Under the pieces are notes generated by a model that ran no database searches, was not told the origin of the DNA, and saw only the letters and a program-made list of their open reading frames with translations. Of a DNA stretch of 64,000 bases, positions 53,483-61,310 are shown piece by piece; within the stretch, counting starts at the first letter, position 1, and the number at the start of each line of letters is the position of its first letter. Source of the DNA: Lumbricus rubellus (Eukaryota > Annelida > Clitellata > Crassiclitellata > Lumbricidae); NCBI GenBank assembly GCA_945859605.1, contig OX243821.1, positions 36,806,249 to 36,870,248 of the forward strand, read 5' to 3'. The position numbers and the translations under genes are program-made.

Positions 53483-55198
53483 TCAGGTTGATAGACCGGT
53501 TGTTTGCTTTATCTCTGAGTATGTAAGTTTTTGGCCCAGGTTTTTGTGTTTTGTGAAGGCAGATATAGTACGGAAGTGAGCAAAGCGATCGTTTTGAGCT
53601 ATCAGGTGTTTCCATTGGCGGCTGAGGCGGGTGGCTATAGTACCATGTGGTATGATGATGGGGAGGAGGTCCCTATTTACGTTGTGTTTTAGTTGGTTGT
53701 AGTTGTGCCAGATATTGTGTTTGGTTTTTCTTAATAGTCTTCTATTGTACCCGCGTGGTTGTAGTGCATGGAATAGGGTCAAGCATGCGTTGTCATAGTC
53801 CTCCTTAAATGAACATAGGCGTTTGAATCTCAGTATTTGTGATTTAAGTACTCCATTGAACGTATGTTTTGGGTGGAAAGAGGATGTGTGAAGTAGTTGG
53901 TGTGTGTCAGTCTCTTTAAAGTATATTTTTGTCTGTAGTGTAGTTATGTTATTGTGTGTGTGTTTGAAAATGGTTGTGTCTAGAAAGTTAACTTCTGTAT
54001 TACTGTGAACCAGTGTTATTTTTATATCCGGAATGAGGTTGTTGAGAAATGTTTCATATTCTTTGAGTTCATCGACCGAACCAGGCCATAGGAAGAAGGT
54101 ATCATCTAGGAATCTAAAGAAAAAGAGAGGATGGATATGGAAGTCATGCATTGCTTTGGTATCAAATTCTTCAAGGTAGAGGTCGGCGCAGTTAGGGGCG
54201 AAGGTTTTGCCCATGGCGGTTCCAAAGATTTGTAGAAAGACAAGTCCGCAGAAGGTAAAGTCGTTGTTTCTCAAAGTGAGTTCCAGCAGTTGAAGAATTT
54301 CTTTGTCAGGTCGTTGTGGTGATGGGTATTTGGCAAAGGCTTCCTTGACAACCTGGAGTGTGCGGTCGATGTTCATGTTTGTATATAAGGCAGTAATATC
54401 TCCTGTGACTAAAATGTAGTTGCTGTTTATTTCTTTGTTGCGAATTTTGTGTATAAAATCATATGTGTCTTTGATGTAGGAAGGATGGTTGTGTGCGAGT
54501 GGTGCAAGGAAGTAGTCGATGTATTCACTGATGCGACGTGATTCTGTACCACAGTCGCTCACAATAGGACGGCCTTCCGGCATGTCCTGTTGTGGCCATT
54601 TGTCTCTGGATTTGTGTATTTTAGGTAGCAGGTAAAAGCGTCTTAGTCGATCGTCCTTGTCTGCTTTCAGGTAATTAAGTTGTGCGAAGTTTATGTAGCC
54701 CTTATCGTATAGTCGTCTTAGTATGTCGTTTATCTGAGGAAGTAGGTCAAATTTCAGCGGTGTAGGTATTGGAGTATAGTATTTTGTATTGTTTAGTTGT
54801 CTGAATGCTTCATTTAAATATGATTGTTTATTAAGAATGCATACCATACCTCCCTTATCTGCAGGTTTAATCACGATTTTGTCATTGTTCTTTAAGGTCC
54901 TTAGAGATTGTCGTTGTGCGTGAGTGAGGTTGTTTGTAGTGTTTTTTAAGTAGTAAAATCCATCGTCTTTGAGTGTGTAGTCTTTTATAGTGTCGAGAGT
55001 AGATGCCCTAAGTTTGGAGATAAGAGATAGTGTATTGTCTGTGAGTTTTTCCTCTTCAGGCTCCCAGGTGCTGCGTTTGGTGAACATTCTATCAAAGTCA
55101 AGTTCATAGGGACCATGGTCCCCATCATCATCACCATCTTCATCGCCAAAGTAATCTCTTAGTTTTAACTGTCGTGTGAGTCGGTTAAGTGAGGTCAT
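53483..55198 (-). CDS. PLE-1 reverse transcriptase (ORF2), endonuclease-less
   Basis: 571 aa from ATG 55198, but the frame is open for 49 more codons up to the slippery site at 55345 and that extension is homologous to PLE-2 (LELGLSFVPT), so the ATG is probably not the real beginning. RT motifs: RPIVSDCGTESRRISEYIDY, motif A GDITALYTNMNID (about 264), motif B GTAMGKTFAPNCADLYLEEF (about 325), motif C FFRFLDDTFFLWPG (about 358). The protein stops after KHKNLGQKL..., the point where PLE-2 continues into its Cys-rich linker and GIY-YIG nuclease. Endonuclease-deficient PLEs at telomeres are known in several eukaryotes. Confidence 0.92.
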   Translation of the reverse strand: MTSLNRLTRQLKLRDYFGDEDGDDDGDHGPYELDFDRMFTKRSTWEPEEEKLTDNTLSLISKLRASTLDTIKDYTLKDDGFYYLKNTTNNLTHAQRQSLRTLKNNDKIVIKPADKGGMVCILNKQSYLNEAFRQLNNTKYYTPIPTPLKFDLLPQINDILRRLYDKGYINFAQLNYLKADKDDRLRRFYLLPKIHKSRDKWPQQDMPEGRPIVSDCGTESRRISEYIDYFLAPLAHNHPSYIKDTYDFIHKIRNKEINSNYILVTGDITALYTNMNIDRTLQVVKEAFAKYPSPQRPDKEILQLLELTLRNNDFTFCGLVFLQIFGTAMGKTFAPNCADLYLEEFDTKAMHDFHIHPLFFFRFLDDTFFLWPGSVDELKEYETFLNNLIPDIKITLVHSNTEVNFLDTTIFKHTHNNITTLQTKIYFKETDTHQLLHTSSFHPKHTFNGVLKSQILRFKRLCSFKEDYDNACLTLFHALQPRGYNRRLLRKTKHNIWHNYNQLKHNVNRDLLPIIIPHGTIATRLSRQWKHLIAQNDRFAHFRTISAFTKHKNLGQKLTYSEIKQTTGLST

Positions 55199-55338
55199 TA
55201 TTTCGGACCGGGATATCCTATTGTTTGTAGGGACAAATGATAGGCCGAGCTCAAGTAGGTGTGTGTCGTCAGCACTGAGTATATGTGTGGAGAGGTTGCA
55301 GATGTTGGTGTTTGTTGTACCTTCAGTGTGGTTGTGTG

Positions 55339-55866
55339 CTAGTAGTTTTTTGGAAGTGTGCAGGAAGAGGAGGAGGGAGAAGAAGCAAGTATTCTAGACC
55401 AGATCTTACTAACCGTTGACTTGTTGTAGTGGATGTTTGTTGCTGATGTTGTGATCGTCTCTTCCGGCTGCAGAGGCTGAATGTAGTGTACGTCTGGTAG
55501 TTTTCCGAGGATGCTGTTGATGAGGTTGAGTTTTGCTTGTTCGGGCGGTGGACGATTTCGGTTGAATGAGACGCCGACTGCGTATGGATTTCTGGCTTTC
55601 CTTTGCAGAAGGGTTGTAATTCTGTCAATGAGTTCTGGTTTTGGAGCGTCGTTGGGATCCGAGCGGTTGTTGATGCCTACCGAGATGTATAGATTAGAGA
55701 GTCTGTTGTTGGGTAGCTTGAGGAGAATGTCAGGCAAGTGTTCCAGGCGGGCGCCAGGCAGGACTGCCAGCTGCCAGCCATTGGGGATATCGCAGGGTTC
55801 GACCAGTCTGAAATTGGAGTCGCTGATGACGAGGTTCTGCGTGCTGTTGTTTAGACGAACACGCCA
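55339..55866 (-). pseudogene. PLE-1 ORF1, 5'-truncated SGNH-esterase-like remnant
   Basis: Open from the telomere junction (55866) to TAG at 55339. It retains an SGNH-like order: VISDSNF (block I Ser), LYISVGINN (block III Gly and Asn) and NIHYN (His of block V), but the Asp three residues before that His is Thr. It matches the C-terminal 150 or so residues of PLE-2 ORF1. The missing N-terminus is replaced directly by TTAGGG repeats. Confidence 0.75.
55345..55351 (-). promoter_or_regulatory. Candidate -1 frameshift site A_AAA_AAC, PLE-1
   Basis: On the minus strand ORF1 reads CCA AAA AAC TAC TAG; the heptamer A AAA AAC sits two codons before the stop. The -1 frame continues without a stop for 49 codons into the RT ORF ATG. 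Confidence 0.7.
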
Positions 55867-55950
55867 TTAGGGTTAGGGTTAGGGTTAGGGTTAGGGTTAG
55901 GGTTAGGGTTAGGGTTAGGGTTAGGGTTAGGGTTAGGGTTAGGTTAGGGT
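55867..55950 (+). repeat. Telomeric-type tract 2 between PLE-1 and PLE-2
   Basis: About thirteen TTAGGG units, the last with a dropped G (GGTTAGGTTAGGG). PLE-1's truncated 5' end is on the left and PLE-2's 3' end on the right. Confidence 0.95.
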
Positions 55951-55965
55951 AAAAAATATACAAAA

Positions 55966-55977
55966 GCACTGGCTCAA
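55966..55977 (-). promoter_or_regulatory. Shared telomere-side 3' motif (GCACTGGCTCAA on +)
   Basis: The same 12-mer occurs 16-17 bases from a TTAGGG in PLE-2 (here), PLE-1 (52010-52021) and the 638-bp units (for example 48106-48117). In the 368-bp array (61438-61449) it lies 36 bases from the tract. In RNA sense it reads TTGAGCCAGTGC close to the 3' end. Role as an RT recognition end is inference. Confidence 0.6.
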
Positions 55978-55999
55978 TCCGCATCCCGTCTCCATCCCT

Positions 56000-58618
56000 C
56001 TACTTCCTGTTGTGAAGATTGATGCCGTGCGGTTCGAGGGTCCATAGTTGTTGTTGCCAGTAGGATTCTTTTCGCAGCAGGCAGCTTCTCATCTTCCACC
56101 AATCCGTTCTAAAATTAGAAAGCTCAACAGCAGAAATGGTGTCTATGGGAATTATTTGTAAATTTGCAATGGAATGGTCAGGCAGGTTAAAATGGTTGGC
56201 TATCGGAGTGTTTTTATGTGTTAGAATGTTGGATCTATGGTTGCATAATCTTTCAGCGAGTTGTCTTTGTGTTTCCCCTACGTATTGTTTATTACATAAG
56301 TTACATGTTATTAAGTAGATTACGTTTGTGCTTTTACAGTTAAATGGCTGTGTTATGTTATATTGTCTGCGTGTGTAAGTACTTTGAAAGGTATTAGTAA
56401 CAGTAACATGTTCACAAGTTTTACAACGTGTAGCCATACATTTGGAAGACCCTCCCTGTGTGTGTTTTGGTGTATTATTCTGACGTGGTGCCAATAGTTC
56501 CCCCAAGTTTTTATTTCTAGAGAAGGCAGCTATTATCCTGTAATCTTTAAAGAGAGGTGAGTTCAGAAGCAGTTTTTTCCACTCGTATACCAGCTTAGTA
56601 GCCAAAGGACTATAAGGGATGACGATGGGCAGCATTGATTTATTAGTAGTAATTGTATTGGATCTAGGCCTGTAGTTTGTCCAGATATCCAGTTTGGTTT
56701 TCCTTAATTTTCTCCTATTATAACCCCGATTTTTAAGACTGTTGAATAAAATATGGCAAGCCTGGTCATAGTCGCTTTTGAATGAGGATAGCCTCTTAAA
56801 TCTAAGTACCTGTGATTTTAATATGCCTTGAAATGTGTGGTTTGGATGGAATGATGAGTGATGCAACAGTTGATGAGTATCTGTCTCTTTAAAGTAAACC
56901 TTTGTCTGAAGTGTCGTAATGTTGTCTAGAGTATGTTTGAATATCGCAGTATCTAGAAAATTGACTTCTGCATCGCTATAAGTGAGTGTAATTTTTATAT
57001 CGGGTATTAAAGAATTCAGAAAAGTTTCATATTGTTTTAATTCATCTATAGTTCCAGGCCAAAGAAAAAACACGTCATCAAGAAATCTAAAAAAATCTTC
57101 AGGGGTTATGTGAAAGCCATTGCACGCCTTATGATCAAATTCAATTAAATATATGTTAGCGCAGTTAGGAGCAAACGTTTTACCCATGGCTGTCCCGAAT
57201 ATTTGGAGAAAGAATTTATTACAGAATGAGAAATCGTTATTTTTCATAGCTATTTCCAACAGTTGAAGTAGTTCCTTATCAGGCCTTTTAGGGTCAGGGT
57301 TCTGTTCAAAGATGCTTTTAACTACGGCAATTGTACGGTCAATATTCATGTTGGTGTATAGTGCAGTTACGTCCCCCGTTACCAATAGGTAATTTTTATT
57401 GACTACTTTATTTCTTATTTTATTAACGAAATCATACGTGTCTCTAATATATGAAGGGTGCTTATTGGCTAACGGTTTAAGAAAGCTGTCTATATATTCA
57501 CTTATTCTCCGGGACTCTGTGGCACAATCACCTACAATAGGGCGTCCCTCTGGCATATCTGGTAGTGTCCATTTATTAGCTGGTTTATGTATTTTGGGGA
57601 GTAGGTAAAAATGTCTTAGTTTATCTTTCTCACTCGCCTTAAGATAGTAACACTGCTTGTTAGTTATGTAGTCATTATCGCACAGGTCTTGCAAAATATT
57701 ATTAATTTTTGGTATATTATCTTCCTGCAAAGGTTTCTCTATGGCTTTATAATACTTAATGTTATTTAGTTGTCTATCTGCCTCTGTCATATAAGATGCT
57801 TTATTCAATACGCATACCATGCCGCCTTTATCTGCTGGTTTTATCAAAATGCTTTCATTAGAGCGCAATTTGCCTATTGCTCGTCTTTGTTCTGCCGTCA
57901 AATTGTGCTTAATATCTTTAATTAGATAGTTATTATCTTTTATAGAGTATTTATTCAAAATGGTTTCAGTGGTTTCTTGCAATTTGGATATAAGTTTTTT
58001 AGTGTCAGGTGCTAAATCCTTGTCCCTAGGCTCCCATTTGCTAGGGTGCATAAATGTTTTGGTGTTACTAACATACGGTCTGGGAGCCTGGTCTTCGTCG
58101 TCGTCGTCAAAATAATCCCTAAGTTTTACGGATCTGATCATTTTATACAAAGATTTTTGAATGCAAGTGTAATTAACCTTATTTATTGTAGGTACAAAAG
58201 ACAGACCTAGATCCAATAGGTTTGTTTCATCCGTTGTGAGTGTATGTGTTGATAAGTTCATTGTATAATTAGATAATGAGTGGTTATGGTTAGTTGCACT
58301 GTTAGAAAATTGGTTGTTATTGTTAATGTTAATGTTAGGGTCAGTTGTAGTGTTAGCAGCATTGTTAAGGTTAGGGTTAGTGTTAAGGTTAGGGTCAGTT
58401 GTAGTGTTAGTAGTAATGCAAAAGTTAGGGTTAGTGTGTAGGTTAAGGTCAGTTGTAGTGTTAGCAGTATTGTTAAGGTTAAGGTTAGTGTTAAGGTTAA
58501 GGTCAGTTGTAGTGATAGCAGCATTGTTAAGGTTAGGGTTAGTGTTAAGGGTAGGGTCAGTTGTAGTGTTAGCAGTATTGTTAAGGTTAGGGTCAGTGTT
58601 AAGGTTAGGGTTAGTCAT
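56000..58618 (-). CDS. PLE-2 ORF2: Penelope-type RT with GIY-YIG endonuclease
   Basis: 872 aa from ATG 58618; the open frame begins 17 codons earlier at the slippery site. Residues 1 to about 95 are Asn-x repeats translated from degenerate telomere-like DNA. Then LLDLGLSFVPT and KLRDYFDDDDED; RT motif A GDVTALYTNMNID (about 414), motif B GTAMGKTFAPNCANIYLIEF (about 475), motif C FFRFLDDVFFLWPG (about 508). The C-terminus has CKTCEHV and the GIY-YIG nuclease: VIYLITCNLCNKQYVGETQR (about 768), the Arg/His segment ERLCNHRSNI, and RKESYWQQQLWTL with its catalytic-type Glu. This is a Neptune/Penelope-like EN+ architecture. It reverse transcribes and integrates the element; the telomeric location suggests priming at chromosome ends or in telomeric repeats. 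Confidence 0.95.
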   Translation of the reverse strand: MTNPNLNTDPNLNNTANTTTDPTLNTNPNLNNAAITTTDLNLNTNLNLNNTANTTTDLNLHTNPNFCITTNTTTDPNLNTNPNLNNAANTTTDPNININNNNQFSNSATNHNHSLSNYTMNLSTHTLTTDETNLLDLGLSFVPTINKVNYTCIQKSLYKMIRSVKLRDYFDDDDEDQAPRPYVSNTKTFMHPSKWEPRDKDLAPDTKKLISKLQETTETILNKYSIKDNNYLIKDIKHNLTAEQRRAIGKLRSNESILIKPADKGGMVCVLNKASYMTEADRQLNNIKYYKAIEKPLQEDNIPKINNILQDLCDNDYITNKQCYYLKASEKDKLRHFYLLPKIHKPANKWTLPDMPEGRPIVGDCATESRRISEYIDSFLKPLANKHPSYIRDTYDFVNKIRNKVVNKNYLLVTGDVTALYTNMNIDRTIAVVKSIFEQNPDPKRPDKELLQLLEIAMKNNDFSFCNKFFLQIFGTAMGKTFAPNCANIYLIEFDHKACNGFHITPEDFFRFLDDVFFLWPGTIDELKQYETFLNSLIPDIKITLTYSDAEVNFLDTAIFKHTLDNITTLQTKVYFKETDTHQLLHHSSFHPNHTFQGILKSQVLRFKRLSSFKSDYDQACHILFNSLKNRGYNRRKLRKTKLDIWTNYRPRSNTITTNKSMLPIVIPYSPLATKLVYEWKKLLLNSPLFKDYRIIAAFSRNKNLGELLAPRQNNTPKHTQGGSSKCMATRCKTCEHVTVTNTFQSTYTRRQYNITQPFNCKSTNVIYLITCNLCNKQYVGETQRQLAERLCNHRSNILTHKNTPIANHFNLPDHSIANLQIIPIDTISAVELSNFRTDWWKMRSCLLRKESYWQQQLWTLEPHGINLHNRK
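58260..58615. repeat. Degenerate telomere-like repeats inside ORF2
   Basis: On the + strand these are GGTTAGGGTTAGTGTTAAGG-type repeats in about 66-bp blocks that include GTCAGTTGTAGTGTTAGCAG. On the minus strand they encode Asn-Pro-Asn-Leu-Asn-Thr repeats in frame. PLE-1 lacks this expansion at the corresponding place. Confidence 0.85.
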
Positions 58619-58665
58619 AAGGTTAGCAGCAGTTTTATTTAGATCTTGATGTTGAGTGTGGTGAA

Positions 58666-60612
58666 TTAGTTTTTTGCTGTTGTGTTGGCGTATTGTACAA
58701 TCCTGTTTAATATTTCCAGTTGTGTCTCACGTGTGTAATGTATGGTGTCTGGTTGTGTGTGTATTTGATGAGAAGATAGAGGTTTGACATATTTGTTGTG
58801 TGTGATTTGTTGTAGTCTGTTGTTGATTTCAGCGAGGTTGTCCTTACGAGGGTCAGACAGTTCAGAGTTAATAGAGACGCCAACAGTGATGACCTCCTTT
58901 GCCTTCTCACCACAAGATTTGAGAAATGAGCCAAGAGCAGATGCTGTGTAGGAGCCAAAGTCATCATCCTTGTGATTAATCCCAATAGAAATTATGAGTT
59001 GGTCAAGGTGACCATTAGGCAGTTGCTTAACAAGAGTCAAGGCGTTTTTGAAGGTTGCACCCGAGAAAGAATCCAGTTGGAAGTGAGCAGGGATGTCAGA
59101 TTCAGTCATGTATTTGAAGTTAGAGTCAGAGATGATCAGAGAGCGAGTGTCAGGTCTTAGGTTGACCTTCCAGAACATCTTGGTCGTTGAAGAATGAAGT
59201 GTGTATCGTGTAGCAGAGGTAGAAGGTTCAGAAAGATGGCGAGGAGATCTTGTGGGGGTCGACGCCGGGGTTACCACCGGAGTGCTCAAGATTGAAGGTT
59301 TAGGAGTGTCCGAAGCCCTGGACACAGAGGGAGTGTAAGCCGGTGGTAGGAAGGAGATCGGAGTCTTAGGTGAGGAGATAGGACGGTCAGGAAGGCAGCG
59401 AGCAGGTTTCCTAGTAGGAGATGGTGAGGCAGAGGAGTCGTGAGTGATGGGTGATTGACAGGATGCAGAAGATTTAGATCGCGATGCAGATGGGTTGGTA
59501 GTCGTGCGAGTTGAAGTTTTAGATGGAGAAGAAGAAGAAGAAGAAGAAGAAGAAAGAGGAGGAAAGTCCGGTTCAACTGTTGTGTCGTCCTCGTCCATGT
59601 TAGAAAGAGCAGAGAAAGAGTTAGATACAGTGGCTGGTGGAGTGGTCATGATGCATGGCTTCTTGGCCGGATTGGTGGGTTTCCGGAAGCCAGCATCGTC
59701 CATCACCTTGTCCTTACCTCCACCGACCTTGACCTCACCCCAAATCACCTTCGCCTCACCTTCCACCATTGCCCTAATGTCGATTGCCTTACCCTTACCT
59801 CCGAGTCTGTGTGCAATCTGCTTTACGACAATCTCCACAGCGTGTTCATTGTCCAGGGGGTTACAGGACCTCAGGGTGGATAGATTTTGATCCAGGCGCT
59901 CATGGAAGTGCTGGGCCACCCTTTCCCTGACCCCATCCCCAGTTCGAGAGAAGAGAGAGGAGATGTCCTTAGCCAGCTCTTCCGAAGGATGGATGGGCTT
60001 GATGTTGCTCGCCATGTGTTGCAGGTTGCGCTGTATGGAGGCAGGCAGAGTTTGCCAGTTCAGCATGTGTCGGCGAATTTGACACACGTAGTACAGAGAT
60101 TTGCAAAGTTTTGGAAAGTCAGGATTCAAGGATGGCGAGAATGTGGAGTTGGCAGCAGTAGCAGTAGCAGTAGCGGTAGCAGCAGCAGCAGCTTTCAAAG
60201 GGTAGCCAGTCATTAGAGGTTTAGGTCCAGAAGATGGCAAAGGCACTGTCTTAAGAGCAGAAGGAAAGGCAGCAGCCGGTTGAACTGGCGTAGGACGCTT
60301 AGTCAAAAGTTCAGGACGTGCAAGAGAAGGCCCGGCACGTGCGGGAGGAGGTAGAACCCACGGATTGGGTTTGGGTGGAGCAGGTTCCGTTACCATTACC
60401 TTTGGGTTATGAGAAGGTGGACCCTTCTCGAGCGCTCCAACCCGGCTTACCAGAGAGTTAACGGACTTCACCATTCCCTCCATGAGAGACTCCATGCGTC
60501 TAAAATCAAACTTGTCGTTTGACTTACCCGGATGCCGTGTGGCATTTTCAAAGCGCTGGTGTTGCTGGTCCTGTCCGTGTCTATGTTGATTTCTGTTGTA
60601 GCCGAAACTCAT
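58666..60612 (-). CDS. PLE-2 ORF1 with SGNH/GDSL-esterase-like C-terminal domain
   Basis: 648 aa, intact. N-terminus hydrophilic with a short coiled-coil-like segment (MEGMVKSVNSLVSRVGALEK, about 43-62). The middle is low complexity, including an Ala-Thr run and Ser/Thr/Pro-rich stretches, with a folded-looking stretch at about 165-290 (LCKSLYYVCQIRRHMLNWQ). The C-terminal 150 residues follow SGNH hydrolases: LIISDSNF (about 494, nucleophile Ser), LIISIGINH (about 542, Gly and Asn), and DTIHYT (about 622, Asp-x-x-His). Esterase domains are known in ORF1 of CR1/L2 LINEs and in telomeric PLE-based Terminons of rotifers. Catalytic activity is inference. Confidence 0.8.
   Translation of the reverse strand: MSFGYNRNQHRHGQDQQHQRFENATRHPGKSNDKFDFRRMESLMEGMVKSVNSLVSRVGALEKGPPSHNPKVMVTEPAPPKPNPWVLPPPARAGPSLARPELLTKRPTPVQPAAAFPSALKTVPLPSSGPKPLMTGYPLKAAAAATATATATAANSTFSPSLNPDFPKLCKSLYYVCQIRRHMLNWQTLPASIQRNLQHMASNIKPIHPSEELAKDISSLFSRTGDGVRERVAQHFHERLDQNLSTLRSCNPLDNEHAVEIVVKQIAHRLGGKGKAIDIRAMVEGEAKVIWGEVKVGGGKDKVMDDAGFRKPTNPAKKPCIMTTPPATVSNSFSALSNMDEDDTTVEPDFPPLSSSSSSSSSPSKTSTRTTTNPSASRSKSSASCQSPITHDSSASPSPTRKPARCLPDRPISSPKTPISFLPPAYTPSVSRASDTPKPSILSTPVVTPASTPTRSPRHLSEPSTSATRYTLHSSTTKMFWKVNLRPDTRSLIISDSNFKYMTESDIPAHFQLDSFSGATFKNALTLVKQLPNGHLDQLIISIGINHKDDDFGSYTASALGSFLKSCGEKAKEVITVGVSINSELSDPRKDNLAEINNRLQQITHNKYVKPLSSHQIHTQPDTIHYTRETQLEILNRIVQYANTTAKN
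58669..58675 (-). promoter_or_regulatory. Candidate -1 frameshift site A_AAA_AAC, PLE-2
   Basis: ORF1 ends GCA AAA AAC TAA on the minus strand, so the heptamer A AAA AAC directly precedes the stop. The -1 frame is open for 17 codons to the ORF2 ATG at 58618. The same heptamer at the same place in PLE-1 is independent support. Confidence 0.75.
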
Positions 60613-60982
60613 TGTTTATTGAAATTATCAAAAACGACGACGAAGATTTTGAAAAGATTTTAACCAAAAACTAAAATAATTCGACGTTTCGTCTTCTGTA
60701 GACTTTATCAAGAATAAATTTGCCCTCTTAAGGAGGGTCTTTTATATCCATTATCCAGACCTAGTCTAATGTTTGTTTAGCTTGACTTTGATGTTTTAAA
60801 TTATTATATTCTAAGGCCTATCACAAGAAACCAGCGTACAGGCAGAACTAACGAAGCGGCACATTAAAGTTAGACGAAAGCTAATTAACAATCAATTGGC
60901 AAATACTATGCCCTACTGCGACCAACCAAGGCGGCGTCCCAGTACATCAAAGCGCCATAGCGGCAATACAATCCTACGCCAG
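60613..60982 (-). other. PLE-2 5' leader
   Basis: 370 bases with no ORF of note. It contains a stem-loop CCCTC/GAGGG (60723-60737), the hammerhead-like stretch at 60682-60712, and an abrupt start at 60982 next to TTAGGG. The outer 267 bases (60716-60982) occur again at 61044-61310. Confidence 0.75.
60682..60712 (-). ncRNA. Hammerhead-like core remnant in the PLE-2 leader
   Basis: Minus-strand sequence runs CTTGATAAAGTCTACAG then AAGACGAAACGTCG. It resembles the hammerhead order CUGAUGA - stem II - GAAA: GTCT pairs with AGAC, and GAAA is present, but the first core reads TTGATAA. Hammerheads are known in PLEs. I find no clear stem III partner, so activity is doubtful. Confidence 0.3.
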
Positions 60983-61043
60983 GGTTAGGGTTAGGGTTAG
61001 GGTTAGGGTTAGGGTTAGGGTTAGGGTTAGGGTTAGGGTTAGG
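60983..61043 (+). repeat. Telomeric-type tract 3
   Basis: About ten TTAGGG units, starting right at the PLE-2 5' terminus (CCTACGCCAGGG) and ending TTAGG before the repeated leader fragment. Confidence 0.95.
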
Positions 61044-61310
61044 AAATTTGCCCTCTTAAGGAGGGTCTTTTATATCCATTATCCAGACCTAGTCTAATGT
61101 TTGTTTAGCTTGACTTTGATGTTTTAAATTATTATATTCTAAGGCCTATCACAAGAAACCAGCGTACAGGCAGAACTAACGAAGCGGCACATTAAAGTTA
61201 GACGAAAGCTAATTAACAATCAATTGGCAAATACTATGCCCTACTGCGACCAACCAAGGCGGCGTCCCAGTACATCAAAGCGCCATAGCGGCAATACAAT
61301 CCTACGCCAG
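61044..61310 (-). mobile_element. Second copy of the PLE-2 5' terminal 267 bases
   Basis: Matches 60716-60982 at offset 328 with no difference I can see, ending at the same base next to TTAGGG. It is a 5'-end fragment without the 3' part, the opposite of ordinary 5' truncation. Its inner end lies 4 bases from the hammerhead-like stretch. Confidence 0.88.

Larger units (their letters stand above)
51987..55866 (-). mobile_element. PLE-1: telomere-associated Penelope-like element, 5'-truncated, no endonuclease domain
   Basis: Minus strand, from a telomeric tract at its 5' side (55867) to a single TTAGGG at its 3' side (51987-51992). The ORF1 remnant is open right up to the telomere junction, so the 5' truncation and telomere addition coincide. 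The RT ORF ends before any GIY-YIG domain. Its 3' part (52020-53480) is repeats. Orientation relative to TTAGGG matches cDNA priming at a telomeric 3' end. Confidence 0.85.
55951..60982 (-). mobile_element. PLE-2: full-length two-ORF Penelope-like element with GIY-YIG endonuclease
   Basis: About 5.0 kb on the minus strand. The 5' end at 60982 (GGCGTAGGATTG...) and the 3' end at about 55951 both abut TTAGGG tracts. It carries ORF1 (648 aa), ORF2 (872 aa) and a 5' leader of 370 bases. ORF2 is linked to ORF1 by a -1 slippery site. Both ORFs are intact, so it may be young or active. Confidence 0.9.
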
